Below, piece by piece: positions 1-8,067 of a stretch of 64,000 bases of DNA. Where the stretch lies: the NCBI RefSeq assembly GCF_003067705.1, contig NZ_QANL01000002.1, positions 434,001-498,000 on the forward strand. Direction: 5' to 3'. The stretch is from Planctomonas deserti (lineage in GTDB: Bacteria > Actinomycetota > Actinomycetes > Actinomycetales > Microbacteriaceae). The stretch's first letter is position 1, and each line of letters starts with the position of its first letter. The notes under the pieces were generated by a model. That model made no database searches. It saw only the letters and a list, made by a program, of their open reading frames with translations, and had not been told where the DNA came from. The translations under genes and the position numbers were made by a program.

Positions 1-349
1 AGCGCTCCTTGTGCGGAGTGACCTCCTGCTGGAACCACTGGCTGAAGGGGTGGGTGCCGGCGCACATCAGCTCGACGCCGAGCGGCTCGACCACCTCGCG
101 CACCCGGTCGATGGTCCGGGCGAGGTCCGCGACGGCGTCCCCGACGCGCTCGTGCACGCCGCTGACCACCTCGACGGTGTTCGTCAGCAGCTCGGCGGCC
201 ACCTGCGGGAACACGCCGTCCTCGGTGCCGAGCGCCTCGAGCACGATGGGCGCCGTGGGCGCGAGCTCGCCGCTCGAGTGGTCGACGCACGCGAGCTCCC
301 ACTCGAGCCCCACGGTCGAGCGACGGGAGGGGGAGAACTCGATCTCCAT
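1..349 (-). CDS. Carboxylate-amine ligase, glutamate-cysteine ligase family 2 (YbdK-like), N-terminal part
   Basis: About 116 N-terminal residues are present; the rest lies beyond the left edge. The protein starts MEIEFSPSRRSTVGLEWELA. The VGLEWEL stretch followed by ELLTNTVEVVSG is the substrate-binding opening of GCS2/YbdK enzymes, which join a carboxylate to an amine with ATP; many make gamma-glutamyl bonds. The ATG is preceded by a GGAAGGA ribosome site. The gene is divergent from the EamA gene. Family assignment is good; the exact substrate cannot be read from this fragment. Confidence 0.8.
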   Translation of the reverse strand, partial: MEIEFSPSRRSTVGLEWELACVDHSSGELAPTAPIVLEALGTEDGVFPQVAAELLTNTVEVVSGVHERVGDAVADLARTIDRVREVVEPLGVELMCAGTHPFSQWFQQEVTPHKER

Positions 350-487
350 GGCTTACCCGGTCCTTCCCGTTCGCCGCGGACGCGGCGCATCGGAACAATC
401 CTGACACGCCGCCCACGACTTCCGGCCAGCGTCCTTCCTTCTCCCGCCAACGCCCGGGCGGCCGCGTCGCCGCCGACGGTCGGCGGC

Positions 488-493
488 TACCGT
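488..493 (+). promoter_or_regulatory. Leaderless -10 element (TACCGT) for the EamA gene
   Basis: TACCGT lies six bases before the ATG at 500 and no Shine-Dalgarno sequence is present. The TANNNT form and the spacing match actinobacterial leaderless promoters. Confidence 0.5.
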
Positions 494-499
494 GGGCGG

Positions 500-1420
500 A
501 TGGCCACGCTCCGACCGCAGACCCCGACCCCGGTCGCCGCACCCGTCGAGGGGTCCGGCCGGGTGCTCGCCGCCATCCTCATCACGCTGCTGGCCTGGGC
601 GAGCGCGTTCATCGTCATCCGTGGGGCGGGAACGGAGTTCACCCCGGGCGCGATGGCGCTCGGTCGCCTGCTCGTCGGCGCCGTGTGCCTCAGCCTGCTC
701 GTGCTCCGGCGGCCGCTCGTGCGCCTGACCGGGCGGGAATGGGTGCTGACCGCCGCCTTCGGCATCGCCTGGTTCGCCGCGTACAACGTCGCGCTGAACA
801 CCGCGGAGCAGACGCTCGACGCGGGGACGACGGCGATGATCGTGAACATCGGCCCCATCCTCATCGCCGTGGGCGCCGGACTCGTCCTGGGCGAGGGCAT
901 CCCGCGCTGGCTGGCCATCGGCGCGGGCGTCGCGTTCTGCGGGGTGCTGCTCATCGGCATCAGCACGGGCGCCGACGGCTTCGGAGACATCTCCGGCATC
1001 CTCTGGTGCCTGGTCGCCGCGGTCACCTACGCGGTCGGCGTGCTCTGCCAGAAGCCCGTGCTGCGCCGCGTCTCCTCAACGCAGCTCACCTGGATCGGCT
1101 GCGTCATCGGCGTCGTCGCCTGCCTGCCGTACGCGGGGGATCTGCTGCGCGACGTGAGCACGGCATCGACGGGGAGCATCCTCGGGGTCGTCTACCTCGG
1201 CGCGATCCCGACCGCGCTCGCCTTCACGACCTGGGGCTTCGCGCTCTCCAAGATGCCCGCCGCGCGCCTCGGCGTCTCGACCTACGTCGTGCCGCCGCTG
1301 ACCATCATCCTGGGGCTGATCGTGTTCGGCGAGGTGCCCGGCCCGCTCGCCGTCATCGGCGGCGTCGTGTGCCTCGTGGGGGTCGCCCTGTCCCGGCGCT
1401 CGCCGCGGCTGCCCGGCTGA
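500..1420 (+). CDS. EamA/DMT-family transporter (drug/metabolite exporter)
   Basis: A 306-residue inner-membrane protein with about ten hydrophobic segments arranged as two EamA repeats, the normal size for the drug/metabolite transporter superfamily. Such proteins usually export amino acids or small metabolites; the substrate cannot be read here. An open frame continues upstream to position 11, but the ATG at 500 is chosen because a TACCGT -10 element ends six bases before it, which fits leaderless transcription, and the N-terminus then leads directly into the first membrane helix (VLAAILITLLAWASAFIVIR). Confidence 0.85.
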   Translation: MATLRPQTPTPVAAPVEGSGRVLAAILITLLAWASAFIVIRGAGTEFTPGAMALGRLLVGAVCLSLLVLRRPLVRLTGREWVLTAAFGIAWFAAYNVALNTAEQTLDAGTTAMIVNIGPILIAVGAGLVLGEGIPRWLAIGAGVAFCGVLLIGISTGADGFGDISGILWCLVAAVTYAVGVLCQKPVLRRVSSTQLTWIGCVIGVVACLPYAGDLLRDVSTASTGSILGVVYLGAIPTALAFTTWGFALSKMPAARLGVSTYVVPPLTIILGLIVFGEVPGPLAVIGGVVCLVGVALSRRSPRLPG

Positions 1421-1589
1421 GCGACGCGTTACCCGAACGCCCGGAAAATCTGTCACAATGGTTAGTCGAGTCTGCGGCCGCCCGACCCTCTAATCAGGCG
1501 CCGTGCCGACTCCCTTCGAGCTTGTGCCGAGTGTGCCCCCACGCTCACGGCCATCAGTTCAACCACACACACATACATTCAGGAGAATT

Positions 1590-2000
1590 GTGGCTGTAAA
1601 GATCCGTCTGAAGCGCATGGGCAAGATCCGCGCTCCTTACTACCGCATCGTCGTCGCCGACTCGCGCACCAAGCGCGACGGTCGTGTCATCGAGGAGATC
1701 GGCAAGTACCACCCCACCGAGGAGCCCTCGTTCATCGAGGTCGACTCCGAGCGTGCGCAGTACTGGCTCGGCGTCGGCGCTCAGCCGACCGAGCAGGTCG
1801 CCGCGATCCTCAAGCTCACGGGTGACTGGGGCCGCCACAAGGGCGACGCCAGCGCCGTCAGCACCGTCAAGACCAAGGAGCCCAAGGCTGCCTTCGTCGC
1901 CGACGAGAAGAAGAAGCCCGTCCTGAAGCCCAAGGCCGAGAAGCCCGCCGCTTCGGAGGCGCCCGCGCCCGCCGAGACCGCTGACAGCGAGCAGGCGTAG
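1590..2000 (+). CDS. rpsP: 30S ribosomal protein bS16
   Basis: Small-subunit ribosomal protein of 136 residues. The core (about residues 1-82: [20 protein letters not shown], then [12 protein letters not shown]) is canonical bS16. It is followed by an unusual tail of about 50 residues rich in Lys, Pro, Ala and Glu; bS16 is normally about 80-90 residues. The GTG start follows AGGAGAA at 1581. An upstream in-frame ATG at 1503 would add 29 unrelated residues and was rejected. First gene of the rpsP-khpA-rimM-trmD operon, which couples ribosome assembly and tRNA modification. Confidence 0.95.
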   Translation: MAVKIRLKRMGKIRAPYYRIVVADSRTKRDGRVIEEIGKYHPTEEPSFIEVDSERAQYWLGVGAQPTEQVAAILKLTGDWGRHKGDASAVSTVKTKEPKAAFVADEKKKPVLKPKAEKPAASEAPAPAETADSEQA

Positions 2001-2003
2001 TCC

Positions 2004-2240
2004 ATGCTCGCTCCCGCTCTCGAGCACCTCGTCAAGGGGATCGTCGATCAGCCTGACGAGGTGCGCGTCGCGGCGAAGAGCTCGCCGCGCGGCGAGGTCC
2101 TCGAGGTGCGCGTGCACCCCGACGACCTCGGCCGCGTGATCGGCCGGGCCGGCCGCACGGCGAAGGCGCTCCGCACGCTCATCACCGCGCTGGCCGACGG
2201 CAAGCGCGTTCGCGTGGACGTGGTGGATACCGATTCCTAG
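2004..2240 (+). CDS. khpA: KhpA-type KH-domain RNA-binding protein
   Basis: A 78-residue protein made of one KH domain, with the RNA-binding loop seen as GRVIGRAGRTAKALR around residues 43-57. KhpA proteins bind RNA, often with KhpB/Jag, and in Firmicutes influence cell division. It starts four bases after rpsP and ends in tandem TAG codons, overlapping the likely start of rimM. This position between rpsP and rimM is the usual one in Actinobacteria. Confidence 0.92.
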   Translation: MLAPALEHLVKGIVDQPDEVRVAAKSSPRGEVLEVRVHPDDLGRVIGRAGRTAKALRTLITALADGKRVRVDVVDTDS

Positions 2241-3018
2241 TAGCAAGCAGACCGAACTCCGCGTCGGTCGCCTGACGAAGGCCCACGGCCTCAAGGGCGG
2301 ACTGAAGCTGGAGCTGTTCACCGACGACCCGGCACGACGATTCGTGCCGGGCGCCGTGTTCTCCCTTCAGGTGCCCACCTCGTCCGAGTGGCACGGCAAG
2401 ACCCTCGAGCTGGCCGAGCTGCGCTGGTACAACGCGCAGCCGGTCGGCTTCTTCACGGGGGTCTCCGACCGCAACGCCGCCGAGACGCTCGTCAAGGCGA
2501 TCCTGTGGATCAGCCAGGACGAGTCGGAGCAGTCCGACGAGGAGGACGCCTGGTACGACCACCAGCTGGTCGGCCTCGGCGTCGTCCGCGATGGTGAGCG
2601 CATCGGCGTCGTCCGCCGCGTCGATCACCTGCCCGCGCAGGACCTGCTCGCGATCGAGGTCGCCTCGGGCGACGAGGTGCTCGTGCCGTTCGTGAAGGCC
2701 ATCGTGCCCGCCGTCGACCTCGCCGCGGGCATCGTCACCGTGACCCCGCCCGCCGGACTCTTCGAGGAGCTGCCGGACGAGGATCCCGCGCCTCAAGCCG
2801 CGGCGGATGCAGCCGATGGCGACGACGCCGGTGACGCGGACGTGGACGCAACCGACGCCAATGCGACCGACGCCGAGGCGACCGACGCCGTGGCGACGGA
2901 CGCCCCCGCTGCGGATGCCGGGGCCGAGGACGCCGACGCCGCGCCTGCCGACGCCGCGCCTGCCGACGTCGCGTCTGCCGAGGACGCGGCGCCGTCCGAC
3001 GACTCGGCCCGCGACTGA
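2233..3018 (+). CDS. rimM: Ribosome maturation factor RimM, probable non-standard start
   Basis: RimM binds the 30S subunit through uS19 and helps mature the 16S rRNA 3' domain. The N-terminal RimM domain opens with [20 protein letters not shown] and the PRC-barrel begins near AWYDHQLVG (about residue 105). No ATG, GTG or TTG lies in frame between the stop at 2137-2139 and GTG 2344. GTG 2344 would delete the first 37 residues including the conserved [12 protein letters not shown], so ATT 2233 (or ATA 2227) is proposed; a weak GGTGG lies six bases before ATT. The last 78 or so residues are an acidic Ala/Asp/Thr tail absent from ordinary RimM. It overlaps the khpA stop. Confidence 0.85.
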   Translation: MPSSKQTELRVGRLTKAHGLKGGLKLELFTDDPARRFVPGAVFSLQVPTSSEWHGKTLELAELRWYNAQPVGFFTGVSDRNAAETLVKAILWISQDESEQSDEEDAWYDHQLVGLGVVRDGERIGVVRRVDHLPAQDLLAIEVASGDEVLVPFVKAIVPAVDLAAGIVTVTPPAGLFEELPDEDPAPQAAADAADGDDAGDADVDATDANATDAEATDAVATDAPAADAGAEDADAAPADAAPADVASAEDAAPSDDSARD

Positions 3019-3029
3019 CACGCGGACCA

Positions 3030-3725
3030 ATGCGCGTCGACATCGTCTCGATCTTCCCCGGCTACTTCGACGTCCTCGAGCTGTCGCTGCTCGGCAAGGC
3101 GAAGCAGACCGGGCTCCTCGACCTCGCTGTGCACGACCTGCGCGAGTTCACGCACGACCGGCACCGCACCGTCGACGACACCCCGTACGGCGGCGGCGCC
3201 GGCATGGTCATGAAGCCGGAGCCCTGGGGCGAGGCGCTCGACAGCATCCTTCCCCCCGAGCCGGCCGACGACGAGGCGCCCCTGGTGATTTTCCCGTCGC
3301 CCGCGGGGGAGCTGTTCACCCAGGCGATGGCTCACGAGCTCGCGGGGGAGAAGCACCTGGTGTTCGGCTGTGGCCGGTACGAGGGCATCGACCAGCGGGT
3401 GTTCGACCACACGGCGGAGCGCGCCCGCGTGCGCCTCGTCAGCATCGGCGACTACGTCGTCAACGGGGGAGAGGTTGCGGTGCTCGCGATGATCGAGGCC
3501 GTGGGCCGGCTCCTGCCCGGCGTCGTGGGCAACCCGCACAGCCTCGTCGAGGAGAGCCACTCCGACGGCCTGCTCGAGTACCCCAGCTACACCAAGCCCG
3601 CCGAGTGGCGCGGGCATCAGGTGCCGCCGATCCTGCTGAGCGGCAATCACGGTGCGATCGCGGCCTGGCGCCGTGAGCAGCAGCTCGAGCGCACCCGCAG
3701 GGTCCGCCCGGACCTCCTGCCCTAG
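3030..3725 (+). CDS. trmD: tRNA (guanine-37-N1)-methyltransferase
   Basis: SPOUT-class enzyme that uses S-adenosylmethionine to methylate G37 next to the anticodon, preventing frameshifting. The 231 residues are near the usual size. Visible signatures are [13 protein letters not shown] at the start, [17 protein letters not shown] (49-65), the trefoil-knot segments [10 protein letters not shown] (112-121) and [15 protein letters not shown] (138-152), and the linker [13 protein letters not shown]. It follows rimM by 11 bases in the operon. The ATG at 3030 gives the conserved N-terminus directly. Confidence 0.96.
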   Translation: MRVDIVSIFPGYFDVLELSLLGKAKQTGLLDLAVHDLREFTHDRHRTVDDTPYGGGAGMVMKPEPWGEALDSILPPEPADDEAPLVIFPSPAGELFTQAMAHELAGEKHLVFGCGRYEGIDQRVFDHTAERARVRLVSIGDYVVNGGEVAVLAMIEAVGRLLPGVVGNPHSLVEESHSDGLLEYPSYTKPAEWRGHQVPPILLSGNHGAIAAWRREQQLERTRRVRPDLLP

Positions 3726-3740
3726 CCGCCCCGGCCAGCA

Positions 3741-3840
3741 CGGTCCCTGAGCCCGTCGGAGGGACGCAACGGACTCCGGGACGGCCATCACGTCCCTGAG
3801 TCCGGCACGGTCCCTGAGCCTGTCGAAGGGACGCAACGGA
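3741..3840. repeat. Dispersed palindromic repeat, two copies plus fragments
   Basis: Between the convergent trmD and map genes (3726-3902, no coding signal) are copies at 3741-3772 and 3808-3840 of a unit with core GTCCCTGAGCCTGTCGAAGG followed by GACGC. The outer arms GTCCCT/AGGGAC pair. A fragment (CGTCCCTGAG near 3791) and a diverged inverted copy (about 3841-3880) are also visible. The same unit recurs at 37833, 51082-51228 and 52719-52869. Confidence 0.85.
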
Positions 3841-3902
3841 CGTCGCTTCGACGGGTCCGCGATGGCATCCGCTCAGGGACCGCAAGCGCCGCCGGCGCCG
3901 CC

Positions 3903-4670
3903 CTAGTCGCGAGCGGTGAGGATCAGCGGGCCGTCGGGGGTGATGGCGATGGTGTGCTCCATGTGGGCACCGCGCGAGCCGTCCTGGCTGCGGAGGGTCC
4001 AGCCGTCCGGGTCGGTGAAGATGCGGTCGGTCGACTCGAGGAACCACGGCTCGATGGCGATGACGAGGCCCGGCTTCAGCGGCACGCCGCGGCCCGGCCT
4101 GCCGTTGTTGGCCACGTGCGGCTCGCCGTGCATGGTGCGGCCGACCCCGTGGCCGCCGAAGTCGGTGTTGATGCTGTAACCGGCCGCCTTCGCGACCGCG
4201 CCGATGGCGGCGGAGATGTCGCCGACCCGGCCCCCGGGCTGGGCGGCCGCGATGCCGGCCTCCAGCGCCGCGGTCGTCACCTCGATCAGGCGCACGTCCT
4301 CGGGGCGCGGCGTGCCGACGATGACGGTGAGCGCAGAGTCCGCGACCCAGCCGTCCACCGACGCGGCGAAGTCCAGGCTCAGCACGTCCCCGTCCTTCAG
4401 CACGTAGTCGAAGGGAAGGCCGTGCAGCACCGCGTCGTTCACCGAGGTGCAGAGCACCTTGCCGAAGGGACTCGCGCCGAACGACGGGTGGTAGTCGATG
4501 TAGCAGGACTCCGCGCCACGCCTGCGGATCTGGTCGTGCGCGAGCGCGTCGAGGTCGAGCAGGTTCACGCCGACGTCCGCGGCCTCCGCGAGGCGCACGA
4601 GCGTCTCCGCCACGAAGCGGCCTGCGGGCCGCATCTCCTCGATCTCGGCCGGAGTCTTCAGTTCGATCAC
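3903..4670 (-). CDS. map: Methionine aminopeptidase, type I
   Basis: Cytosolic metalloenzyme that removes the initiator methionine from new proteins. The 255-residue size fits type Ia without the SH3-binding N-terminal extension. The five metal ligands are in place: D100, D111, H174, E207 and E239, and the conserved His is in VLHGLP (H83). The frame is open far upstream, but the GTG at 4670 gives VIELKTPAEIEEMRPAG, the normal family start, and a TACAGT -10 sits six bases before it, indicating a leaderless mRNA. Divergent from the membrane-protein gene at 4755. Confidence 0.95.
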   Translation of the reverse strand: MIELKTPAEIEEMRPAGRFVAETLVRLAEAADVGVNLLDLDALAHDQIRRRGAESCYIDYHPSFGASPFGKVLCTSVNDAVLHGLPFDYVLKDGDVLSLDFAASVDGWVADSALTVIVGTPRPEDVRLIEVTTAALEAGIAAAQPGGRVGDISAAIGAVAKAAGYSINTDFGGHGVGRTMHGEPHVANNGRPGRGVPLKPGLVIAIEPWFLESTDRIFTDPDGWTLRSQDGSRGAHMEHTIAITPDGPLILTARD

Positions 4671-4676
4671 CCGACA

Positions 4677-4682
4677 ACTGTA
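4677..4682 (-). promoter_or_regulatory. Leaderless -10 element (TACAGT) for map
   Basis: On the minus strand TACAGT is followed by six bases and the GTG start; no ribosome site is present. It lies back to back with the leaderless promoter of the gene at 4755. Confidence 0.55.
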
Positions 4683-4742
4683 GTTCGCGAGCCCCGGTGC
4701 CGGGCGTCGCCCACGATCAGGGGAGGTTGAGGCGGGGCGTCG

Positions 4743-4748
4743 TATTCT
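4743..4748 (+). promoter_or_regulatory. Leaderless -10 element (TATTCT)
   Basis: TATTCT ends six bases before the ATG at 4755, with no Shine-Dalgarno sequence between. Confidence 0.5.
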
Positions 4749-4754
4749 GGTGCC

Positions 4755-5357
4755 ATGACCGCGCGGCGCGCCTTCTTCCACTGGCAGTTCGTCGCGGCCG
4801 TGCTGCTTCCCCTCTGGGTGCTTTTCGGCCGTGGCCTCTTCGGTGCTGCCGTCGGCTGGCAGTTCCTCCTGCTGATCGTGCTCATGCCGCTGCTCAGCCT
4901 CGCGATGTTCGCGGTCGGCGGCATCACCGCGGCACGCAAGGGCGTGCGGCAGGCCCGCGCCGTCTCCTGGCTCGACGTCGCCGTCATCGGCTCCTGGCAC
5001 CTCGCGATTCTCGCGCTGGGCTTCTTCGTCGTCGACTCCAACGCCGGTGCCGACGTCCGCTCCTCCGCCTTCACCCGGGTCGCCGGGCAGGAGACGGCGG
5101 CGCTGTCCGAGGCGCTCGCCAATGTGTCGGGGGCGCTTGTGGTGATGCTCGCGATCGCCGCGTTCTGGGCGGCGGGCAGGCAGCTGGTCCGCGAGACCCG
5201 CGCGCGCGTCAAGAGCGCGATCCAGACCATCGAACGGGAGGCCGGCTGGGTCAATCCCGAGGGGCTGCCCTCCCGGCTCGCGGCGCCGCAGGGCCCCGCC
5301 GCCGGCCGGGTCATTCGCATCGACCCGCCCGACGCACCGCCCGCCCCGCGTCCCTAG
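4755..5357 (+). CDS. Hypothetical four-helix membrane protein
   Basis: I do not recognise this 200-residue protein. Four hydrophobic segments can be seen (about residues 8-28, 34-58, 75-95 and 122-140), then a basic stretch (RQLVRETRARVKSAIQTIER) and a Pro/Arg-rich C-terminal tail ending PDAPPAPRP, likely cytosolic. It is transcribed away from map and lies upstream of rplS. No enzymatic motif is visible. Confidence 0.7.
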   Translation: MTARRAFFHWQFVAAVLLPLWVLFGRGLFGAAVGWQFLLLIVLMPLLSLAMFAVGGITAARKGVRQARAVSWLDVAVIGSWHLAILALGFFVVDSNAGADVRSSAFTRVAGQETAALSEALANVSGALVVMLAIAAFWAAGRQLVRETRARVKSAIQTIEREAGWVNPEGLPSRLAAPQGPAAGRVIRIDPPDAPPAPRP

Positions 5358-5554
5358 CCTGACCGCTATCGAGCACAGCAGACGCGCTCGGCGCCGGTGC
5401 GCCTTTGCGGAAGGGCACCGCTCGTGACAGAATGACTGTTTGTGCTTGCGGCGGACCCTGCCATGGGGGAGTCCACCAGTTGCGTGAGCGCCATCCCCTC
5501 TTCGAAACACCTATAGCGCAGTCGACCCGTGGCGGTTGCAGAGAGCGAATCACC
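5358..5554 (+). promoter_or_regulatory. rplS upstream region and 5' leader
   Basis: About 200 bases without a credible gene between the membrane-protein gene and rplS. A frame opens at 5405, but its translation before the GTG at 5555 (Cys-rich, [13 protein letters not shown]) resembles no L19 sequence. The promoter must lie here; I cannot place the -35/-10 or a ribosomal-protein leader structure with confidence. Confidence 0.4.
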
Positions 5555-5902
5555 GTGCACATTCTCGACTCCGTCGACAAGGCCTCGCTGCGGTCGGACG
5601 TCCCCGACTTCCGCGCCGGCGACACCGTCAAGGTCCACGTGAACATCATCGAGGGCAACCGCTCGCGTATCCAGGTGTTCCAGGGCGTCGTCATCGGCCG
5701 CCAGGGCGAGGGCGTCCGCGAGACGTTCACCGTCCGCAAGGTGAGCTTCCAGGTGGGCGTGGAGCGCACGTTCCCCGTGCACTCCCCGGTCATCGACCAC
5801 ATCGAGGTCGTCACGCGCGGTGACGTGCGTCGCGCCAAGCTGTACTACCTGCGCGAGCTGCGCGGCAAGAAGGCCAAGATCAAGGAGAAGCGCTTCAACT
5901 AA
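5555..5902 (+). CDS. rplS: 50S ribosomal protein bL19
   Basis: A 115-residue large-subunit protein at the 30S-50S interface. Motifs [37 protein letters not shown] and [20 protein letters not shown] are canonical. The GTG at 5555 ([19 protein letters not shown]) gives the family length; an upstream in-frame ATG at 5405 would add 50 unrelated residues. A strong hairpin directly follows the gene and separates it from lepB. Confidence 0.95.
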   Translation: MHILDSVDKASLRSDVPDFRAGDTVKVHVNIIEGNRSRIQVFQGVVIGRQGEGVRETFTVRKVSFQVGVERTFPVHSPVIDHIEVVTRGDVRRAKLYYLRELRGKKAKIKEKRFN

Positions 5903-5919
5903 GAGCGTCTGTCCAGACT

Positions 5920-5955
5920 CGAGCTCCCCAGCGATTACTATTGCTGGGGAGCTCG
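5920..5955 (+). terminator. Perfect 13-bp hairpin between rplS and lepB
   Basis: CGAGCTCCCCAGC (5920-5932) and its exact complement (5943-5955) flank a ten-base AT-rich loop. No U-run follows, so it may be a partial terminator, an mRNA 3' end stabiliser or an attenuator lowering lepB expression relative to rplS. Confidence 0.65.
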
Positions 5956-5964
5956 GGCGGTTAA

Positions 5965-6717
5965 ATGACGGATAGTACGGTGCCAACGGATACAGAGTCC
6001 GTCGGCCGCAACGGCAAACCCCGTTTGCGGGGATGGAAGCTTTTCCTTCGCGACGTCGTGGTGATCTTCGTGATCGCCCTCGTCGTGTCGGTCCTCATCA
6101 AGACGTTCCTCGTGCGGTCGTTCTACATCCCCTCGGAGTCGATGTCGGACACGCTCGTGCAGAACGACCGGATCATCGTGAACCAGCTCGCGCCGGATCT
6201 GATGCACCTGCAGCACGGCGACGTCGTGGTGTTCAAGGATCCGGGCAACTGGTTGACCCCGACGCCGCCGGTGGAGCAGAACGCGTTCGCCGCGGCCGTC
6301 GACTGGACCCTCGCCCTCGTGGGCCTGTCCGCGCCGGACAGCAACGACCACCTCATCAAGCGGGTCATCGGCCTGCCCGGGGACCACGTCGTGTGCTGCA
6401 ACGAGCTCGGCCAGCTCTCGGTGAACGACGTGCCGCTCGACGAGCCGTACGTGTCGCTGCCCGACGGTTCCACCGATGTGTCGAAGGACGACTTCGACGT
6501 CACGGTGCCGGCGGACTCCCTGTGGGTCATGGGCGACAACCGCTACAACTCGAAGGACTCGCGCTACCAGCAGGACACCCCGAGCCGCGGCTTCGTGCCC
6601 CTCGAGGACGTCGTCGGTCGCGCGCTGCTCATCAGCTGGCCCATCTCGCGCTGGACCTGGCTCGACAACGCCCCGGACACCTTCCGCGGGGTCGAGCAGG
6701 GCGCCGCGTCGGAATGA
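5965..6717 (+). CDS. lepB: Signal peptidase I
   Basis: Membrane serine protease that cleaves signal peptides from Sec and Tat substrates. One N-terminal transmembrane helix (about residues 28-48) is followed by the catalytic motif PSESM with Ser59, the general-base Lys132 in IKRVIGLPGD, and the late conserved box VMGDNRYNSKDSR. The 250-residue length fits actinobacterial enzymes. The ATG sits nine bases after the hairpin. Its stop overlaps the rnhB start (ATGA), so the two are translationally coupled. Confidence 0.95.
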   Translation: MTDSTVPTDTESVGRNGKPRLRGWKLFLRDVVVIFVIALVVSVLIKTFLVRSFYIPSESMSDTLVQNDRIIVNQLAPDLMHLQHGDVVVFKDPGNWLTPTPPVEQNAFAAAVDWTLALVGLSAPDSNDHLIKRVIGLPGDHVVCCNELGQLSVNDVPLDEPYVSLPDGSTDVSKDDFDVTVPADSLWVMGDNRYNSKDSRYQQDTPSRGFVPLEDVVGRALLISWPISRWTWLDNAPDTFRGVEQGAASE

Positions 6718-7406
6718 TGGCCGTCGCCGACCCCACGCTGCGGGTGGAGCGCGCGCTCTTCCGCGACGGGGCTCAGTACGTGATCGGCCTGGACGAGGTC
6801 GGGCGTGGGGCTCTGGCCGGTCCCGTCGCCGTGGGCGCCGCCCTCATCCCCGGCTCACGGCGGAAGATCCCGGATGGTCTGCGGGACTCGAAGATGCTGA
6901 GCGAGAAGCGCCGCGAGGAGCTGGCGCCCATTGCCGCGTCCTGGGCGCTGCACTCGGCCGTCGGCCTCGCGACTTGCGACGAGGTGGACGAGCTCGGCCT
7001 CACGGTCTGCCTGGGGCTCGCCGCCCGCCGCGCGCTCGCGGCCCTCGCCGACTCCGGTGCGCCGATGGCGGAGGCCGTCGTGCTGCTCGACGGCAACTGG
7101 GACTACGTGAATCGCGGCGTGACGGATCAGGTGCCCGTCCGCACCCGCATCAAGGCCGACCGGGACTGCGCGTCGGTTGCCGCGGCGTCCGTGATCGCCA
7201 AAGTGCACCGCGACCGCCTGATGATCGATCGCCACGAGCTCGAGCCCCGGTACGGCTGGGCGGGCAACAAGGGGTACGCGAGCCCGGAGCACATGGCGGC
7301 GATCCGGGAGCACGGCCCGTCCGACTTCCACCGGCGCACCTGGCTGCATTCGCCCCCGGAGATGCTGCCCGGCATGGAAGACGTAGGATTGGTGAACCAT
7401 GGATGA
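6714..7406 (+). CDS. rnhB: Ribonuclease HII
   Basis: Endonuclease cutting the RNA strand of RNA-DNA hybrids and misinserted ribonucleotides. About 230 residues. The acidic active site is visible: D27-E28 in GLDEVGRGALAGP, D126 in LLDGNWDY, and D149 in KADRDCASVAAASVIAKVHRD. Two adjacent ATG codons (6714, 6717) are both possible starts; the first overlaps the lepB stop. The gene overlaps the next one by eight bases. Confidence 0.95.
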   Translation: MMAVADPTLRVERALFRDGAQYVIGLDEVGRGALAGPVAVGAALIPGSRRKIPDGLRDSKMLSEKRREELAPIAASWALHSAVGLATCDEVDELGLTVCLGLAARRALAALADSGAPMAEAVVLLDGNWDYVNRGVTDQVPVRTRIKADRDCASVAAASVIAKVHRDRLMIDRHELEPRYGWAGNKGYASPEHMAAIREHGPSDFHRRTWLHSPPEMLPGMEDVGLVNHG

Positions 7407-7722
7407 CGACGAATTCGACGACTACGACCGCGAAGTCGAGTTGGCGCTCTACAAGGAGTACCGCGACGTTGTCGGCCAGTTCAAGTACGTGGTCGAGACC
7501 GAGCGCCGGTTCTACCTCGCGAACGACGTCGAGCTCGTGCGCCGCGACACCGAGCACGACTTCTACTTCGAGCTGACGATGACGGACGTCTGGGTGTGGG
7601 ACGTGTACCGCTCCGACCGGTTCGTGAAGTCCGTGCGCGTGCTCACGTTCAAGGACGTGAACGTGGAGGAGCTCTCCTCGAAGGAGTTCGAGCTCCCCAA
7701 GGAGCTCGCGCTCGACGAGTAG
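7399..7722 (+). CDS. DUF2469 family protein
   Basis: A 107-residue acidic protein (starts MDDDEFDDYDREVELALYKE) typical of the actinobacterial DUF2469 family, always found between rnhB and yraN. It is rich in aromatic residues (FYFELTMTDVWVWDVYRSDRF) and has no known catalytic motif. Function is unknown. The ATG lies inside the end of rnhB, so it is translationally coupled to it. Confidence 0.9.
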   Translation: MDDDEFDDYDREVELALYKEYRDVVGQFKYVVETERRFYLANDVELVRRDTEHDFYFELTMTDVWVWDVYRSDRFVKSVRVLTFKDVNVEELSSKEFELPKELALDE

Positions 7723-8067
7723 CTCGCGCTCGGCCATTCCCGCAGTACCTCCGCGCTCCCGCAGTACTTGCGCGCTCCCCCATCACTTGCGCGCTTGTGC
7801 GTGCTCGCTGAGCCGCGACAGCCGCCGGTTCCTCGTGCCCCTGCCCAGGCAGAGGCGGCGTGCCCAGGTTCAACCTGGGCAGGATGCCCGTGCCTGGGCA
7901 GGAGCGCGTGGCCGGTGGTGCTCCGCCCCTGTGCCGCGGAGGGCCCAGCGCTGAGCGCTGCCCCTGTCCCGCACAGGGTCAGCTGACCCCGGGCTTCCGC
8001 ACCGGATCTCGGCCCGCGGACCGACGGCAACCGCGTCGCGCCACCCTGTTCCCGGAAGGGCGGGGCG
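7723..8067. repeat. Intergenic region with a 19-bp triple repeat and inverted repeats
   Basis: This 345-base gap has no credible gene. It opens with three tandem 19-bp units (7739-7757, 7758-7776, 7777-7795; consensus CCCGCAGTACTTGCGCGCT). At 7861-7881 TGCCCAGG and CCTGGGCA form an eight-bp stem around TTCAA, and further copies of the same octamer lie nearby. The yraN ribosome site (GGAAGGGCGGGG) is at its end. The region could hold a terminator for the rplS-DUF2469 unit and a promoter for yraN, but neither can be placed. Confidence 0.6.

Noticed and set aside
2344-3018. rimM starting at GTG 2344
   Set aside because: This would remove the first 37 residues including the family's most conserved motif.
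5405-5554. N-terminal extension of bL19 or a separate leader peptide gene
   Set aside because: It lacks a ribosome site and family resemblance; the GTG at 5555 gives the normal length.
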